DNA from: Prorocentrum cordatum
Taxonomy: Eukaryota; Sar; Dinophyceae; Prorocentrales; Prorocentraceae
NCBI GenBank assembly: GCA_963575745.1
Contig: CAUYUJ010019379.1
Coordinates: forward strand, 10,001-74,000
Direction of reading: 5' to 3'
Length of the DNA stretch: 64,000 nucleotides
Part shown: positions 12,394 through 64,000 of the stretch, one piece after another
How the letters are laid out: each line of letters opens with the position of its first letter
How positions within the stretch are numbered: the first letter of the stretch is position 1
Program-made: the position numbers and the translations under genes
Notes under the pieces: generated by a model
Told to the model about the DNA's origin: nothing
Database searches by the model: none
Seen by the model: only the letters and a program-made list of their open reading frames with translations

Positions 12394-13059
12394 TATATTG
12401 TTTTATTGATTCCCCCGGACCGGGATGCAATGAGAGAGACATTGGCGACAGGCTACCCATGGAAGCACGGAAGAAGCACATAAGGTTCGCGAGAAGTATG
12501 GATGGAAAGAACACCAAGAACATAACCGAAAATGCATGGGCCACAAAAACGGGCTACAATGCCATGTGTGAGGGTTTGCCCGCTTTCTCTATAATAGTCC
12601 AAATAAAAACAAAATACGGCTGAAACGAATTGATCCCGATTTGTGAGATGACCCCGCACCGGGTAAGTGAGACAAATGCAAAAAATCCGACTTCGTTGTA
12701 ATTATGTAATATTTTCCTTCCGGTATGGCAACGCATGGTTTTTGTTTCAATGTGTGTTGTTTACGATATACGAACCCTATCGGAATGAATGCAGACATTG
12801 GTGTGAGTTGATACAAAACAACGAAAAACGAATACGGATTTTAGAGGAGAAGAAATATGGAAACTAATGAATGTATAGTAATATGACAACCGGTGTGAAT
12901 GGCTACGGAAACCGGTGAGGGCGAATACGAAAACGATCCCACCAACCCTTTGGGCGTCGGTGGTTTAGGGCGTTTCCTCTTCCACCCCTCCTTCTTCCCC
13001 TTCGGGGAAGGGGGTTACTCCTCTCCCTACCCCCTCCCCGTGGACCTGGAGGGGGAGAC

Positions 13060-13960
13060 CGCGAGGTGTCAAAACGGCCTCGGCGCGGCAGCCAAAATCA
13101 TTCTACGATGGTGTTGGCCACATTGTGGCCTCGTGGAATGGCAAGCTCATTAATGCTCCACACTTATGACCCCAAGAGGCTCCCAAGAGACCCCAGAAGA
13201 CCTTCCAGAGGCACCCAAGATGGTCCAAGAGGCTTCGGCGAGAATGCCAAAACGGCCTCGGCGAGGAAGCCAAACTCATTGCTTTTGTTGAGGTGTTGGT
13301 TCTATTTTGGCCTCCTAGAGGGGGGACGCTAATGAATGCTCTTGTTTGATCGATCTCCATGAAGATGGCTCCAAGAAGCGCCAAGGAGGTCCCAAGAGGT
13401 CCCAGGATGGCCCCAAAATGGCCCCCAAAGGCCCCCAAGAGGCTCCCAGGAGGCACCCAGGGAAGCAAGAAGAGGCCTCAAGAGACCCCCCAGAGGCACC
13501 CAAGATGCTCCAAGAGACCTCGGCGAGAATGCCGAAACGGCCTCGGCAAGGAAACCACTATCATTGTTTTGCTCAGGTTTTGTCACCATTTTGGCTCGGG
13601 GGGTCGCTAATTACTCCCCTCTTGCTCGATCGATCTCCTTCAAGATGGCCCCAAGAAACGCCCAGGAGGCCCCAAGAGGTCCCAAGATGGCCCCAAGATG
13701 GCCCCAAGAGGCCCCCAAGAGGCCTCCAGGAAACCGCCAAGAGACCCCCAAGAGGCCCAAAGAGACCCCCCAGAGGCACACACGATGCTCCAAGAGGCCT
13801 CGGCGAGAACGCCAAATCATTGATTCCAGGAAGGTTTTGGCCACATATTGGCCTCTCGGGGGGGAGCACTGATTAAGATGACTCCAAGGGCGCCTGGGAG
13901 AGCCCAAGATACCCCCAAAATGGCTCAAGATATCCCAAAATGTCTCATAATGGCTTCCTC
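13060..13960. repeat. Tandem repeat, about 280-bp unit, 3-4 copies (family L array)
   Basis: Each unit holds AGGCCCCCAAGAGG-type sequence, then GGCGAGAATGCCAAAACGG, then a TTGGCCTC core and GATCGATCTCC. The GGCGAGAA phrases recur at spacings of about 280 bp. The array runs into the L tail CTGGATGGGCTGGTGGGG at 14010-14027. Related sequence lies at 4560-4800 (minus), 17260-17790 and 33340-33880. Confidence 0.8.
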
Positions 13961-14023
13961 TGTGTGCTGCCCACTTCCCTGATCCAGGCAATTCCTCTGG
14001 GCATCGTTTCTGGATGGGCTGGT

Positions 14024-15273
14024 GGGGATTTTTTTTGGTCGCGGCCGCCAGCGAAAGCGCATGGGGCGTCGAAAAGGTCGAGCGGGCTACGCGCGAGCCT
14101 AATTACACAGCGGCCGAGGGCAGGATCAGAACCTACCGCCGGGGGGGCACCTGGCTGAAGCTGAGCTGGCTGCAAGCGGCCAGGGCTGCATGCTGCACAC
14201 GTGCGAGACCCAGACAAAACATCAGGGTGAATTGAAACCTGCACGCCAGGAGACGTCGTGGCCTGGACTGTAGGATCCCGGCCAAGCGTCCGACCAGCGA
14301 GGCTGTGCCGCCTGACGGTCGAAAACCCAGGTCGACAGCGTGCAGACAGGAGAACAGAGTCGGAGGGGTGCAAGCACTCTCGGACCCGTTGTAGTACCAT
14401 GGGAGCAGATCACCAGGTACGCTACAGGACCTTGTCGCCACCGGGCGCCAAGGGTCAGGGCCACCGCCGTGGCGAGGTGCAGGACCGAGAAAAGTCCAGC
14501 AACAGTGGGCCAGTGGGGGGTTACGCAGATCACTACACGAAGGCTGAGCCACTCCTGAGTAAGCCGGCGGACATAACCCCAAAGGGCCAGCTTCAGACAC
14601 GGCCGGCTGAGGCAAAGACTGAAGAAGGCCAGATGCCCAAAGAATGCTGACGCATACGTAGGGACGCCGACGTAGGAACTGGCCTGGGGGCGTATGTCGG
14701 GGACGCCGCGTAGAGGGAACCGCGATTTGCGCGGGATGGGGAGGACGGGACAGGTGGGAACTGACATCACCTCACCGGCGAGGGGACAGAAGCGCTGTCC
14801 AGGTCTATCCAGCGCGAGCAGTGGGGTGGGCCTCCAGCAGCTTCGACTGGGCGAGCCGGCAGCCTCTGCTTCTGTCCTCGGGAGCGCGGAGCCTGCGACT
14901 GGGTGGGTGGGCGGGGATGCCGTCGCAATCGCATGCCGTCTGCTGCGCTTTACCGCGTCCGCGTGATGGCCAGGGCTGCACGTTGCTGCTCCACACGTCT
15001 CGAGGTACACATCCCACTGCTGCCGCGGCGCGAGCGGAGCCTGCCCGCGCCCAGTGCGCTGCGGTGCGGGCTGACTGTGTAGCCTTCTGCCAGGGTGGGG
15101 AACTGTGAGCAACTAACCAGGGCTGTGCGCATCACGCCAGCGCAAGGCCAGACGCGGCGGAGGACCGCCGCACGAGAGCGCGAAGGGAAGGGGAGGGGCG
15201 AGGGGCCAGGGTACGGCTGATGACCGTCAGCGTCCAAGTTACCGCTGCTGTCAACGGCCCCCAAGCGGGGATT
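14024..15273 (+). mobile_element. About 1.24-kb insertion in family L between GGGGATT direct repeats
   Basis: GGGGATT occurs at 14024-14030 and 15267-15273. Outside it, the family L flanks GGATGGGCTGGTG and CGCGAAGCGTCAACAA join as in the unoccupied copy at 891-926. The insertion starts T-rich then GGTCGCGGC, like the 107-bp insertion at 4397-4503 read on its strand (TTTTTTGGTTCGCGGC). Open frames inside (for example 14222-15112, minus) show no domain I recognise, and all minus frames are open, which is uninformative. Inferred mobile insertion with a 7-bp target duplication. Confidence 0.45.
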
Positions 15274-15299
15274 CGCGAAGCGTCAACAATTGCTTTAAT

Positions 15300-17050
15300 A
15301 CCGAAGCCGTCATCGGATTCGGAATCCGTTGCCGTCAATTTGCACGGTTTCCGAATGGGGAAAAGCTAAGAAAAACGCAAGGTCGAACATTTTCCGCTGG
15401 CCGCGCAAGGGCATGACTCCCCGACCCACCGAAGATAAGTCAATTCACTTGTTACGCCATCAATGGCCCGAACAACGATCAACTGTAGATGTCTGACTAT
15501 CCGAAAGGCTGTACCCCCTCCTATTCTAATCATTCACAAAATCGTATCGCAATTCGGAAACGCACCCTTAACATGATTGTTCCAATCAAATGTGTTCCGA
15601 TCAGGGCATAACGGTTGGTATAATGTAGACAACATTGTTGTGGTTGCTGCGAAATGTAATGCCAAATTTGAACGAGTACCGGACATTCAGCCCCAATTCT
15701 GACAGGGCACGTGCACATCTATTGCTAGCGCGAAATCAAATCCAAATTTGTGGGAAATGGAAGGGCGAGGGAAACACATGATGCTTTAGAACCGACGCTC
15801 CTTACTTTATCCATGGTGGTTCTTCGCGTCTTACGATATCGTTGATAAAGTCGTCGCGAAACTCTTAGACGGCATCTGAAGGCCAACGACAATTGTCCTA
15901 AGATGATATAATTTGGAACAACAGTGGGCACGGAGAAAGCTGAAAACCGTAGGAATGACATTGTTGAGCTTGTCGTCACGAAACTCTTGACGCGCACCTC
16001 AAAACCAACGCGCATGGACTGATAACCCCAAGCTTGCTATTCTTAGGGACAGCGACTCTCTTATAAGAGTACCAATTTGATCAGCAGTGGGCACGGAAAG
16101 AAGCTGAACATCATAGGAATGGATATTGCATTGTTGAGCTCGCGTTGCCACGTGGGGTCCGTTTTACAACTGCCCTTTGTTATCCCGATCATCGCAAAAG
16201 CAACGAGCATTTGCCCTGAGGAAAACATATTCATTCGAACCCGAAGCAATGGTAATCCGACCTAGGAGCCGCCAACGGAGTTGGCGTCGGTAATAAAAGT
16301 GCCATTCGATAAAACATTGTTTCCCGTACGTGTTGCGTGCAACGGCGAATTCCGGTATGGTAAGATCGTGATGTGCTTTCGCCACATGCACACATACATA
16401 TGTACAATGCCACGCGCCCATCTGATATAATGAAGGTCGTGAGTCGCTAGAATAGTGGCCCCGAAGAAACCATGCATCTTATTTGGTGTACTATTCTCTC
16501 ATTTGGTGCAGAACTGCACGCGGCAAAACAGCACAAACAGACATACCAAACGTACAATGTCATCAAGGTCAAGGTGCGGACCCCTAGCTTGGCAGCGCCA
16601 CTTGCGCGCGCCATTGGAAGCATGAACGAATCGGACGGCGAGGACAACGATGACCCCATATTAACGAGGCCCTGGGAAAGTAATCTACCCATGTCGAGCC
16701 ATAACTCTGGCCGCGCCAAACGAGGGATCGACCGCTGCGTGCTTGAATAGTTCTTGAAGGCAGCCTCACACTCAGAGAGCCCAAACACGTGTATGATTTA
16801 CCCATATGATCCTCTTAACTCATCTCTGCCGCGGCCGAACAGAACAATACACAAGAGACGTAATATCCGCCTCCGCGCCCCCGAGCATGCAGTGGAATGG
16901 CGCATTTCGAATGCCTTTAGGCTGAACGTGTGCAACTTGTTACGGCCGCCCGCTCTTCTACTCTCGCCTCGCTGCATAGATCAAGACGAGACTGATGTCA
17001 TGATATAATGTGTTCAAAATGCGGCTAAGGGATTCCTAACGGTACCTAGC
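15300..17050. other. AT-richer island with a diverged tandem repeat
   Basis: Low-repeat, AT-richer sequence. Bases 15830-16160 hold about three diverged copies of a roughly 120-160-bp unit sharing CAGTGGGCACGG, AGGAATG, TTGTTGAGCT and CGAAACTCTT. No gene recognised. Confidence 0.5.
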
Positions 17051-17083
17051 GGCTCTCATTTCTGTGGCTCGTGTGGAGCACTC

Positions 17084-17239
17084 GGGAGTCTAGGCAAGAG
17101 CGACATTTGGTGCGCGGATTTGGGGGCTCAGAGGAGCCAAACCCATTCGCGCACGACGCTAACATCGCATCCCTTTTCGGCGATCGGGGGGTCCTAGTGG
17201 GCCCGCACCAAAGGCCACCCTGGCGAAGGGTCACTCTGA
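17084..17239. mobile_element. Family F inverted-repeat element, copy 1
   Basis: The left arm GGCAAGAGCGACATTTGGTG and the right arm, read inverted (GAGTGACCCTTCGCC then GGCCTTTGGTGCGGG), match the ends of copies at 46537-46697 and 53998-54158. The interior shares a CATCGCATC...CGGCGATCGGGG block with copy 3. Diverged, probably the oldest copy. Confidence 0.65.
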
Positions 17240-17259
17240 CGCGCAGTCGAACAAGACAC

Positions 17260-17790
17260 CCAACGTGCCCCCAACTCCCCCCGCAAGAGGCCCCGAGCGG
17301 CACCAAGGTGGCCCCGAGGCGGCGCAAGGCCGTCTTGAAACGGGCAGAGACCTGCCCAAGACGGTTCCAAGATAGCCCAGGACTGGCCCGACGCTGGCCC
17401 CTAAGACGACTAGTTGCAGACGGCCCAGGCCATCGAACACTGACCTGCCTCCAAAGCCATGGTCCATTCTCGATTACGCTGCGTCCGCGCTCCCAGGGCC
17501 TGGATGATCTTTGGAACACTCTGCGGCATCCTCGGTCACAGGGCCACGATCCCTTGTACATAACGGTCCTACCGCACTCCCAGAACCACCTGGGAATCCT
17601 GGGGCGCGCAGGCCCGTCAAGCGCTGCAAGGCAAGCGTTTCGCTCAAGACACCCTCAGATATCCAGCACGCCAGGACGCTCCCAGGGAGGGGTCCCTCCA
17701 AGAAGCCCGATGGCCACCAGCAAGTCAACGAAGCTTCCCAGGAGACCCCCCAGCAAGCTCTCGGGAGGCCCAAGCACTCCGACGTCAAAT
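17260..17790. repeat. CCAAGAGGCCCC-type dispersed repeat region
   Basis: Diverged phrases such as CCCCGAGGCGGC, CCCAAGACGG and CCAGGAGACCCCC match the family seen at 13.06-13.96 and 33.34-33.88 kb. Confidence 0.5.
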
Positions 17791-18010
17791 TAGGGCTCTC
17801 CATCCAAGCCATTCACAGTTCATTGTCACGTGTTGCCGTCTTCTCTCTCCCTGGCCATGCTATGTTATGGACCTCTGCGGCCTGGGGAAGCGAGGCGACA
17901 CATGTAACGCCATGTGCCGGCCCGGCTTGGATGAAGACGGCGATCGCATGTTACGACCTGCTCCAGACTGCTGACGACCACATCTTGACGACCCAAAAGA
18001 ATAGGGTTAG

Positions 18011-18110
18011 GTCGGGCATGTCCTCCTATAGGCGGATTTTGGACGAAACATACAACATAGCCGAACACTATCCAAAAACAAATTACGCTACCGAGGAACC
18101 CACATACTTA
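18011..18110. mobile_element. Family TSP inverted-repeat element, one end only
   Basis: Begins GTCGGGCATGTCCTCCTATA then GGCGGATTTTGGACGAAAC, matching the left end of the copy at 63439-63630. No matching right end before the 90-bp array starts. Confidence 0.55.
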
Positions 18111-18189
18111 TATTATGGCTGGAGTGATGAGGGCTGAAGTGAAGCATGTGAGAATGATGTTGGTGGCCGTTGCCCCGCCGATACCGCTG

Positions 18190-20118
18190 TGCCCTGAACG
18201 ACCGTCACGGATAGCGGCCGCGGTGGGAGACCACCCCCTGCGCACCCCCTTATGGTGTCGACAATATGCCATGCCTGCTGTGCCCTGGACGACCGTCACG
18301 GATAGCGGCCGCGGTGAGAGACCACCCCTTGCGCACCCCCTTATGGTGTCGAGAATATGCCATGCCTGCTGTGCCTGGGCGACCGTCACGGATAGCGGCC
18401 GCGGTGAGAGACCCCCCCCTGCGCACCCCCTATGGTGTCGAGAATATGCCATGCCTGCTGTGCCATGGGCGACCAACACGGTTAGCGGCCGCGGTGAGAG
18501 ACCACCCTTGCGCACCCCCCTTGGTGTTTGTTCGAGAATGCCATGGGCTGCTTGAGCATGGACGACCGTCACGGATAGCAAACTCCCCCCGGTGAGAGAC
18601 CACCACTGCGCACCCTGCGCGCACCCTACGGTGTCGAGAATAGGACATGCCTGCTGTGCCCTGGGACGACACGGTCACGGATAGCGGCCGCGGTCGGAGA
18701 CCACCCTGGCACACCACTTATGGTGTCGAGAATATGCCATGCTGCTGTGCGCCTGCTGTGCCATGACCGACCGTCACGGATAGCAGCCGCGGACGAGAGA
18801 CCAACCCGTGCGCCACCCATGGGTCGAGAATATGACATGCTGCTGTGCCCTGACGACGTCACGGATAGAGCCGCGGTGAGAGACCACCCTGCGCACCCCT
18901 TGGTATCGAGAAACGCCATGCTGCTGTGCCTGGAACGACCGTCCGGATAGTCGGCCGCGGGAAGAGACCCCCCCCTGGCAAACCTTCTGGTGTCGAGAAT
19001 ATGCCATGCCTGCTATGCCCTGGACGACCGTCACGGATAACGCCGCGGTAAGAAACCACCCCCTGCGCACCCCCTACGGTGTCGAGAATCTGCCATGCCT
19101 GCTGTGCCCTGGACGACCCTCACGGATAGCGGCCGCGGTGAGAGACCACCCCCTGCGCACCCCCTCTGGTGTCGAGAATCTGCCATGCCTGCTGTGCCCT
19201 GGACGACCGTCACGGATAGCGGCCGCGGTGAGAAACCACCCCCTGCGCACCCCATATGGTGTCGAGAATATGCCATGCCTGCTGTGCCCTGGATGAGCGT
19301 CACGGATAGCGGCCGCGGTGAGAGACCACCCCCTGCGCACCCCCTCTGGTATCGAGAATATGCCGTGCCTGCTGTGCCCTGGACGACCGTCACGGATAGC
19401 GGCCGCGGTGAGAGACCACCCCCTGCGCACCCCCTCTGGTGTCGAGAATATGCCATGCCTGCTGTGCCCTGGACGACCGTCACGGATAGCGGCCGCGGTG
19501 AAAGACCACCCCCTGGGCACACCCTCTGGAGTCGAGAATATGCCATGCCTGCTGTGCAGTGGACGACCGTCACGGATAGCGGCCGCGGTGAGAGACCACC
19601 CCCTGCGCACCCCCTACGATGTCGAGAATATGCCATGTCTGCTGTGCAACTGGACGACCCTCACGGATAGCTGCCCCGGTGAGAGACACCACCCTGCGCA
19701 CCCATACTTGGTGTCGAGAATATGCCATGCCTGCTGTGCCCTGGACGACCGTCACGGATAGCGGCCGCGGTGAGAGACCACCCCTGCGCACCCCCTAGGT
19801 GTCGAGAATATGCCATGCCTGCTGTGCCCTGGACGACCGTCACGGATAGCGGCCGCGGTGAGAGACCACCCCCTGCGCACTCCCTATGGTGTCGAGAATA
19901 TGCCATGCCTGCTGTGCCTTGGACGACCGTCACGGATAGCGGCCGCGGTGAGAGACCACCCCCTGCGCACCCCCTCTGGTGTCGAGAATATGCCCTGCCT
20001 GCTGTGCCTTGGACGACCGTCACGGATAGCGGCCGCGGTGAGAAACCACCCCCTGCGCACCCCCTATGGTGTCGAGAATATGCCATGCCTGCTGTGCCCT
20101 GGACGACCCTCACGGATT
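18190..20118. repeat. 90-bp tandem array, about 21 copies
   Basis: Units of exactly 90 bp in the central part (for example period 19441 to 19531) carry GACCGTCACGGATAGCGGCC and GTCGAGAATATGCCATGCCT. Copies at 18540-18990 are more diverged and have indels; the 19080-20100 part is highly uniform. Because 90 is a multiple of 3 and the unit lacks stops in some frames, long repetitive open frames (up to about 219 codons) appear on both strands; these are not genes. Confidence 0.97.
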
Positions 20119-20289
20119 GTGCAGACGTCTTGGGTGTATGATGCAGTGAACATGCGTCTTGTGTGTGCGAGTCTGTGCATGCGTGCGGCTGTATGTAGAC
20201 GCGTGTCTCATGTACTTGCCGTGCATGTGTTGACCGCGGGTTGAGGAGAGGAAGGAAGAGGAGGAGGGGAGGTGAGGAGACGCGGGTGC

Positions 20290-20412
20290 GCCGCGGCAGG
20301 GAAGAAAACCAGAACCCCACGAAACATGTGGGGAATCAAACATAGTCACAGCATCGTCCCCATACTATTTTCTTTCGCTATTTTGAATATTCCTCCTGTA
20401 GAGGGACGAGCT
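20290..20412. mobile_element. Family TSP element, partial
   Basis: Shares AGAACCCCAC...GTGGGGAA, GCATCGTCCCC and ATATTCCTCCTGTAGAGGGA with the copies at 38870-39030 and 41375-41550. It directly follows the 90-bp array. Confidence 0.6.
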
Positions 20413-20786
20413 AACCTCAAACATGAGGACGAGACGTGTCACATGTTGCGGCCTTCGGGGCTGAATGCTGAAGTTGCCACCCGGTGGCCGAAGCTGCCAC
20501 AGGCAAAGTTTTTGCGCAGCCTATGCCCAACACGTGTCAGGTTCGCTAAGGTGCGGCGACTACGAGCGGAGACCATGAGAACCCCCGACGATTCCAAGCA
20601 CACCGCACAATTCGAATCAAGCGGTCACGGAAGTGACACTACACGGAAGCCGAAGCGTGAGCCTTGCGCAGCTATGTCATGAGTGACGTGTCCCACTAAT
20701 CAGCGACATGCGGGGCTGGCTGCACATGTTTGGGCCAACAGGCGTCCACGATGAGCACTCGATGCCGAGTATCTCGCCGTGCACTG

Positions 20787-63153
<42,367 letters not shown>

Positions 63154-63438
63154 CTGACAACTGACACAGGACCCAGCCCCCGACACATCAGACGTAAGCC
63201 TCTGGGTCAGGGGGCCAACCGAACTGGTGGGTCTCCAGCTCCCCTGTCGGTGAAGAGAACGGGCCATCGCACGGAGAGGAGCGGCTTGGACAGGCTCGCC
63301 CACGTGCCCGTGGTGAGGCAGCGGTGCTGATCGCTAGAACCAACTGGCCGCCGTGCTTCCGAAAACCGACTCGGCCTCGGCACAGGCTGCTGCTCGGAGA
63401 ACCCTGCGCCTGATGCGAGAGCGTCCACGAAACCTTAG

Positions 63439-63630
63439 GTCGGGGGTGTTCCCCCATAGGCGGATTTTGGAAGGAACGAAATTATCCAACAATGGAAGAA
63501 AATAGTCACAACAGAGGGATTTGGGTGTGAAGAATCAAAACAGATTCGAAACTGATCACCAGATCAGCCAACACTTCGTACCTGTTTGGACTGTTCGTGC
63601 ATACTCCTCCTGCAGAGGGACAGGCCCGAC
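63439..63630. mobile_element. Family TSP inverted-repeat element, complete, about 192 bp
   Basis: GTCGGGGGTGTTCCCCCATA at the left and, inverted, GTCGGGCCTGTCCCTCTGCA at the right; AT-rich centre without ORF. Same size as 25312-25500 but more diverged. Confidence 0.78.
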
Positions 63631-64000
63631 TTACACCGAACCGTCGCCATCGCCACCAGGAGCAGGAAGGTCGCTGCCAGCGGGACCAGCCGAGCCTGCC
63701 GACCCGCTGCTGCGCCCGTCGATCAATCCCCCTGCGGCGGCTCCAACGCCGGCGGCGGGGTCGCTGGCGGGGCCTCGCCTGCGCCGGGCCTGCAGGCGAG
63801 CGGCGAGCTGCCGGGGTTCCCCTCGGAGTTGCGGCGTGCTGGGCCGTGGGTCCGAGGGCTTCGGCAGCCCCCGCTTGCGCACTGGCCGCCAGCTCAGCTC
63901 CGGCCCGCCCCCGCTTGAGGCCACGATCGGCTTCGTCGCGCTCAAGCTCGCCAATGTTGAACAGTTGGCAGCCAACGACTGCGAGAGCTGCCTCTGTGTC

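Larger units (their letters stand above)
8750..12900. other. AT-richer, repeat-poor island (contains gap)
   Basis: Base composition is visibly more AT-rich than the surroundings and GGA/TCC microsatellites are absent. Small open frames occur, such as 10639-11040 (plus, 133 codons) and 9928-10302 (plus), but none shows a domain I recognise. A short direct repeat GTTATTGAAACTTGTG lies near 10615-10650. It could be a decayed foreign or ancient insertion, or simply old unique sequence. Confidence 0.5.

Noticed and set aside
13580-13596. CCATTTTGGCTC, a 12-base exact match to the spliced leader
   Set aside because: It is one variant of a motif (CCACATTGTGGCCTC, TTCTATTTTGGCCTCC, CCACATATTGGCCTC) repeated in every unit of the 280-bp array, so the match is a by-product of the array.
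14222-15112. 297-codon minus-strand frame as a gene
   Set aside because: All three minus frames are open over much of the stretch, which reflects base composition; no domain is recognisable, and the region is bounded by direct repeats like an insertion.
18190-20118. Repetitive proteins of up to about 219 residues on both strands
   Set aside because: The 90-bp unit lacks stops in several frames, so open frames arise automatically; no start context or non-repetitive domain accompanies them.

Overview
The window reads as nuclear DNA of a dinoflagellate. Four observations support this. (1) A 22-base relic of the dinoflagellate trans-spliced leader (DinoSL; 20/22 identical by eye) lies just upstream of an intronless gene, the signature of a reverse-transcribed mRNA put back into the genome. 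(2) A second gene is cut into small exons with GA, GC and GT splice donors and AG|G acceptors, often with 3-6 bases repeated at both ends of the intron. (3) There is a decayed LINE-type RNase H domain and a helicase fragment of kinds I associate with dinoflagellate genomes. (4) Nearly everything else is microsatellite, tandem array or short hairpin element. I cannot name the species; a free-living dinoflagellate with a large GC-rich genome would fit. Two 100-N gaps (12294-12393, 42499-42598) mark scaffold joins.

Two genes can be stood behind, both on the minus strand. The main one is the C-terminal half of a DASS/SLC13-family anion transporter, most like the plastid 2-oxoglutarate/malate translocator (DiT1) of plants. 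I assembled it by eye from seven exons: 63095-63153, 47915-48019, 44108-44227, 32870-32969, 27837-27982, 23388-23508 and 20787-20884 (stop). About 0.75 kb of coding sequence is spread over more than 42 kb. Its introns (about 15.1, 3.7, 11.1, 4.9, 4.3 and 2.5 kb) are filled with the repeats listed below. The 5' exons lie beyond the right edge of the window. The second gene is a complete, intronless CCT2 (chaperonin TCP-1 beta, 535 codons, 54748-56355). It lies inside the first visible intron of the transporter gene, on the same strand, with the leader relic at 56447-56468. A 5'-truncated Pif1/RecD-like helicase fragment (39743-40225, minus) and a frameshifted LINE RNase H fragment (about 58960-59695, plus) also lie inside transporter introns.

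Layout. 1-20 kb: repeats with no gene I recognise, including composite tandem elements, a 280-bp array (13.06-13.96 kb), a 90-bp array of about 21 copies (18.19-20.12 kb), and two visibly AT-richer, low-repeat islands (8.75-12.9 and 15.3-17.05 kb). 20.8-63.2 kb: the transporter gene and everything nested in its introns: giant TAC, ATC, GT/GTAT, GAC and GGA/TCC microsatellites; 77-bp, 160-bp and 103-bp arrays; an 801-bp foldback element with about 170-bp inverted ends; and at least six families of short inverted-repeat elements (about 75-260 bp). 63.2-64 kb: another inverted-repeat element and a possible further exon.

The transporter would sit in a membrane (by family, the inner plastid envelope) exchanging dicarboxylates. 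CCT2 is one subunit of the cytosolic TRiC/CCT folding ring. They have no evident functional link; their association is structural, a retrogene in an intron. All repeat-family names (A, B, C, D, F, I, K, L, N, O, TSP) are mine, and all homology statements come from reading, not searching.
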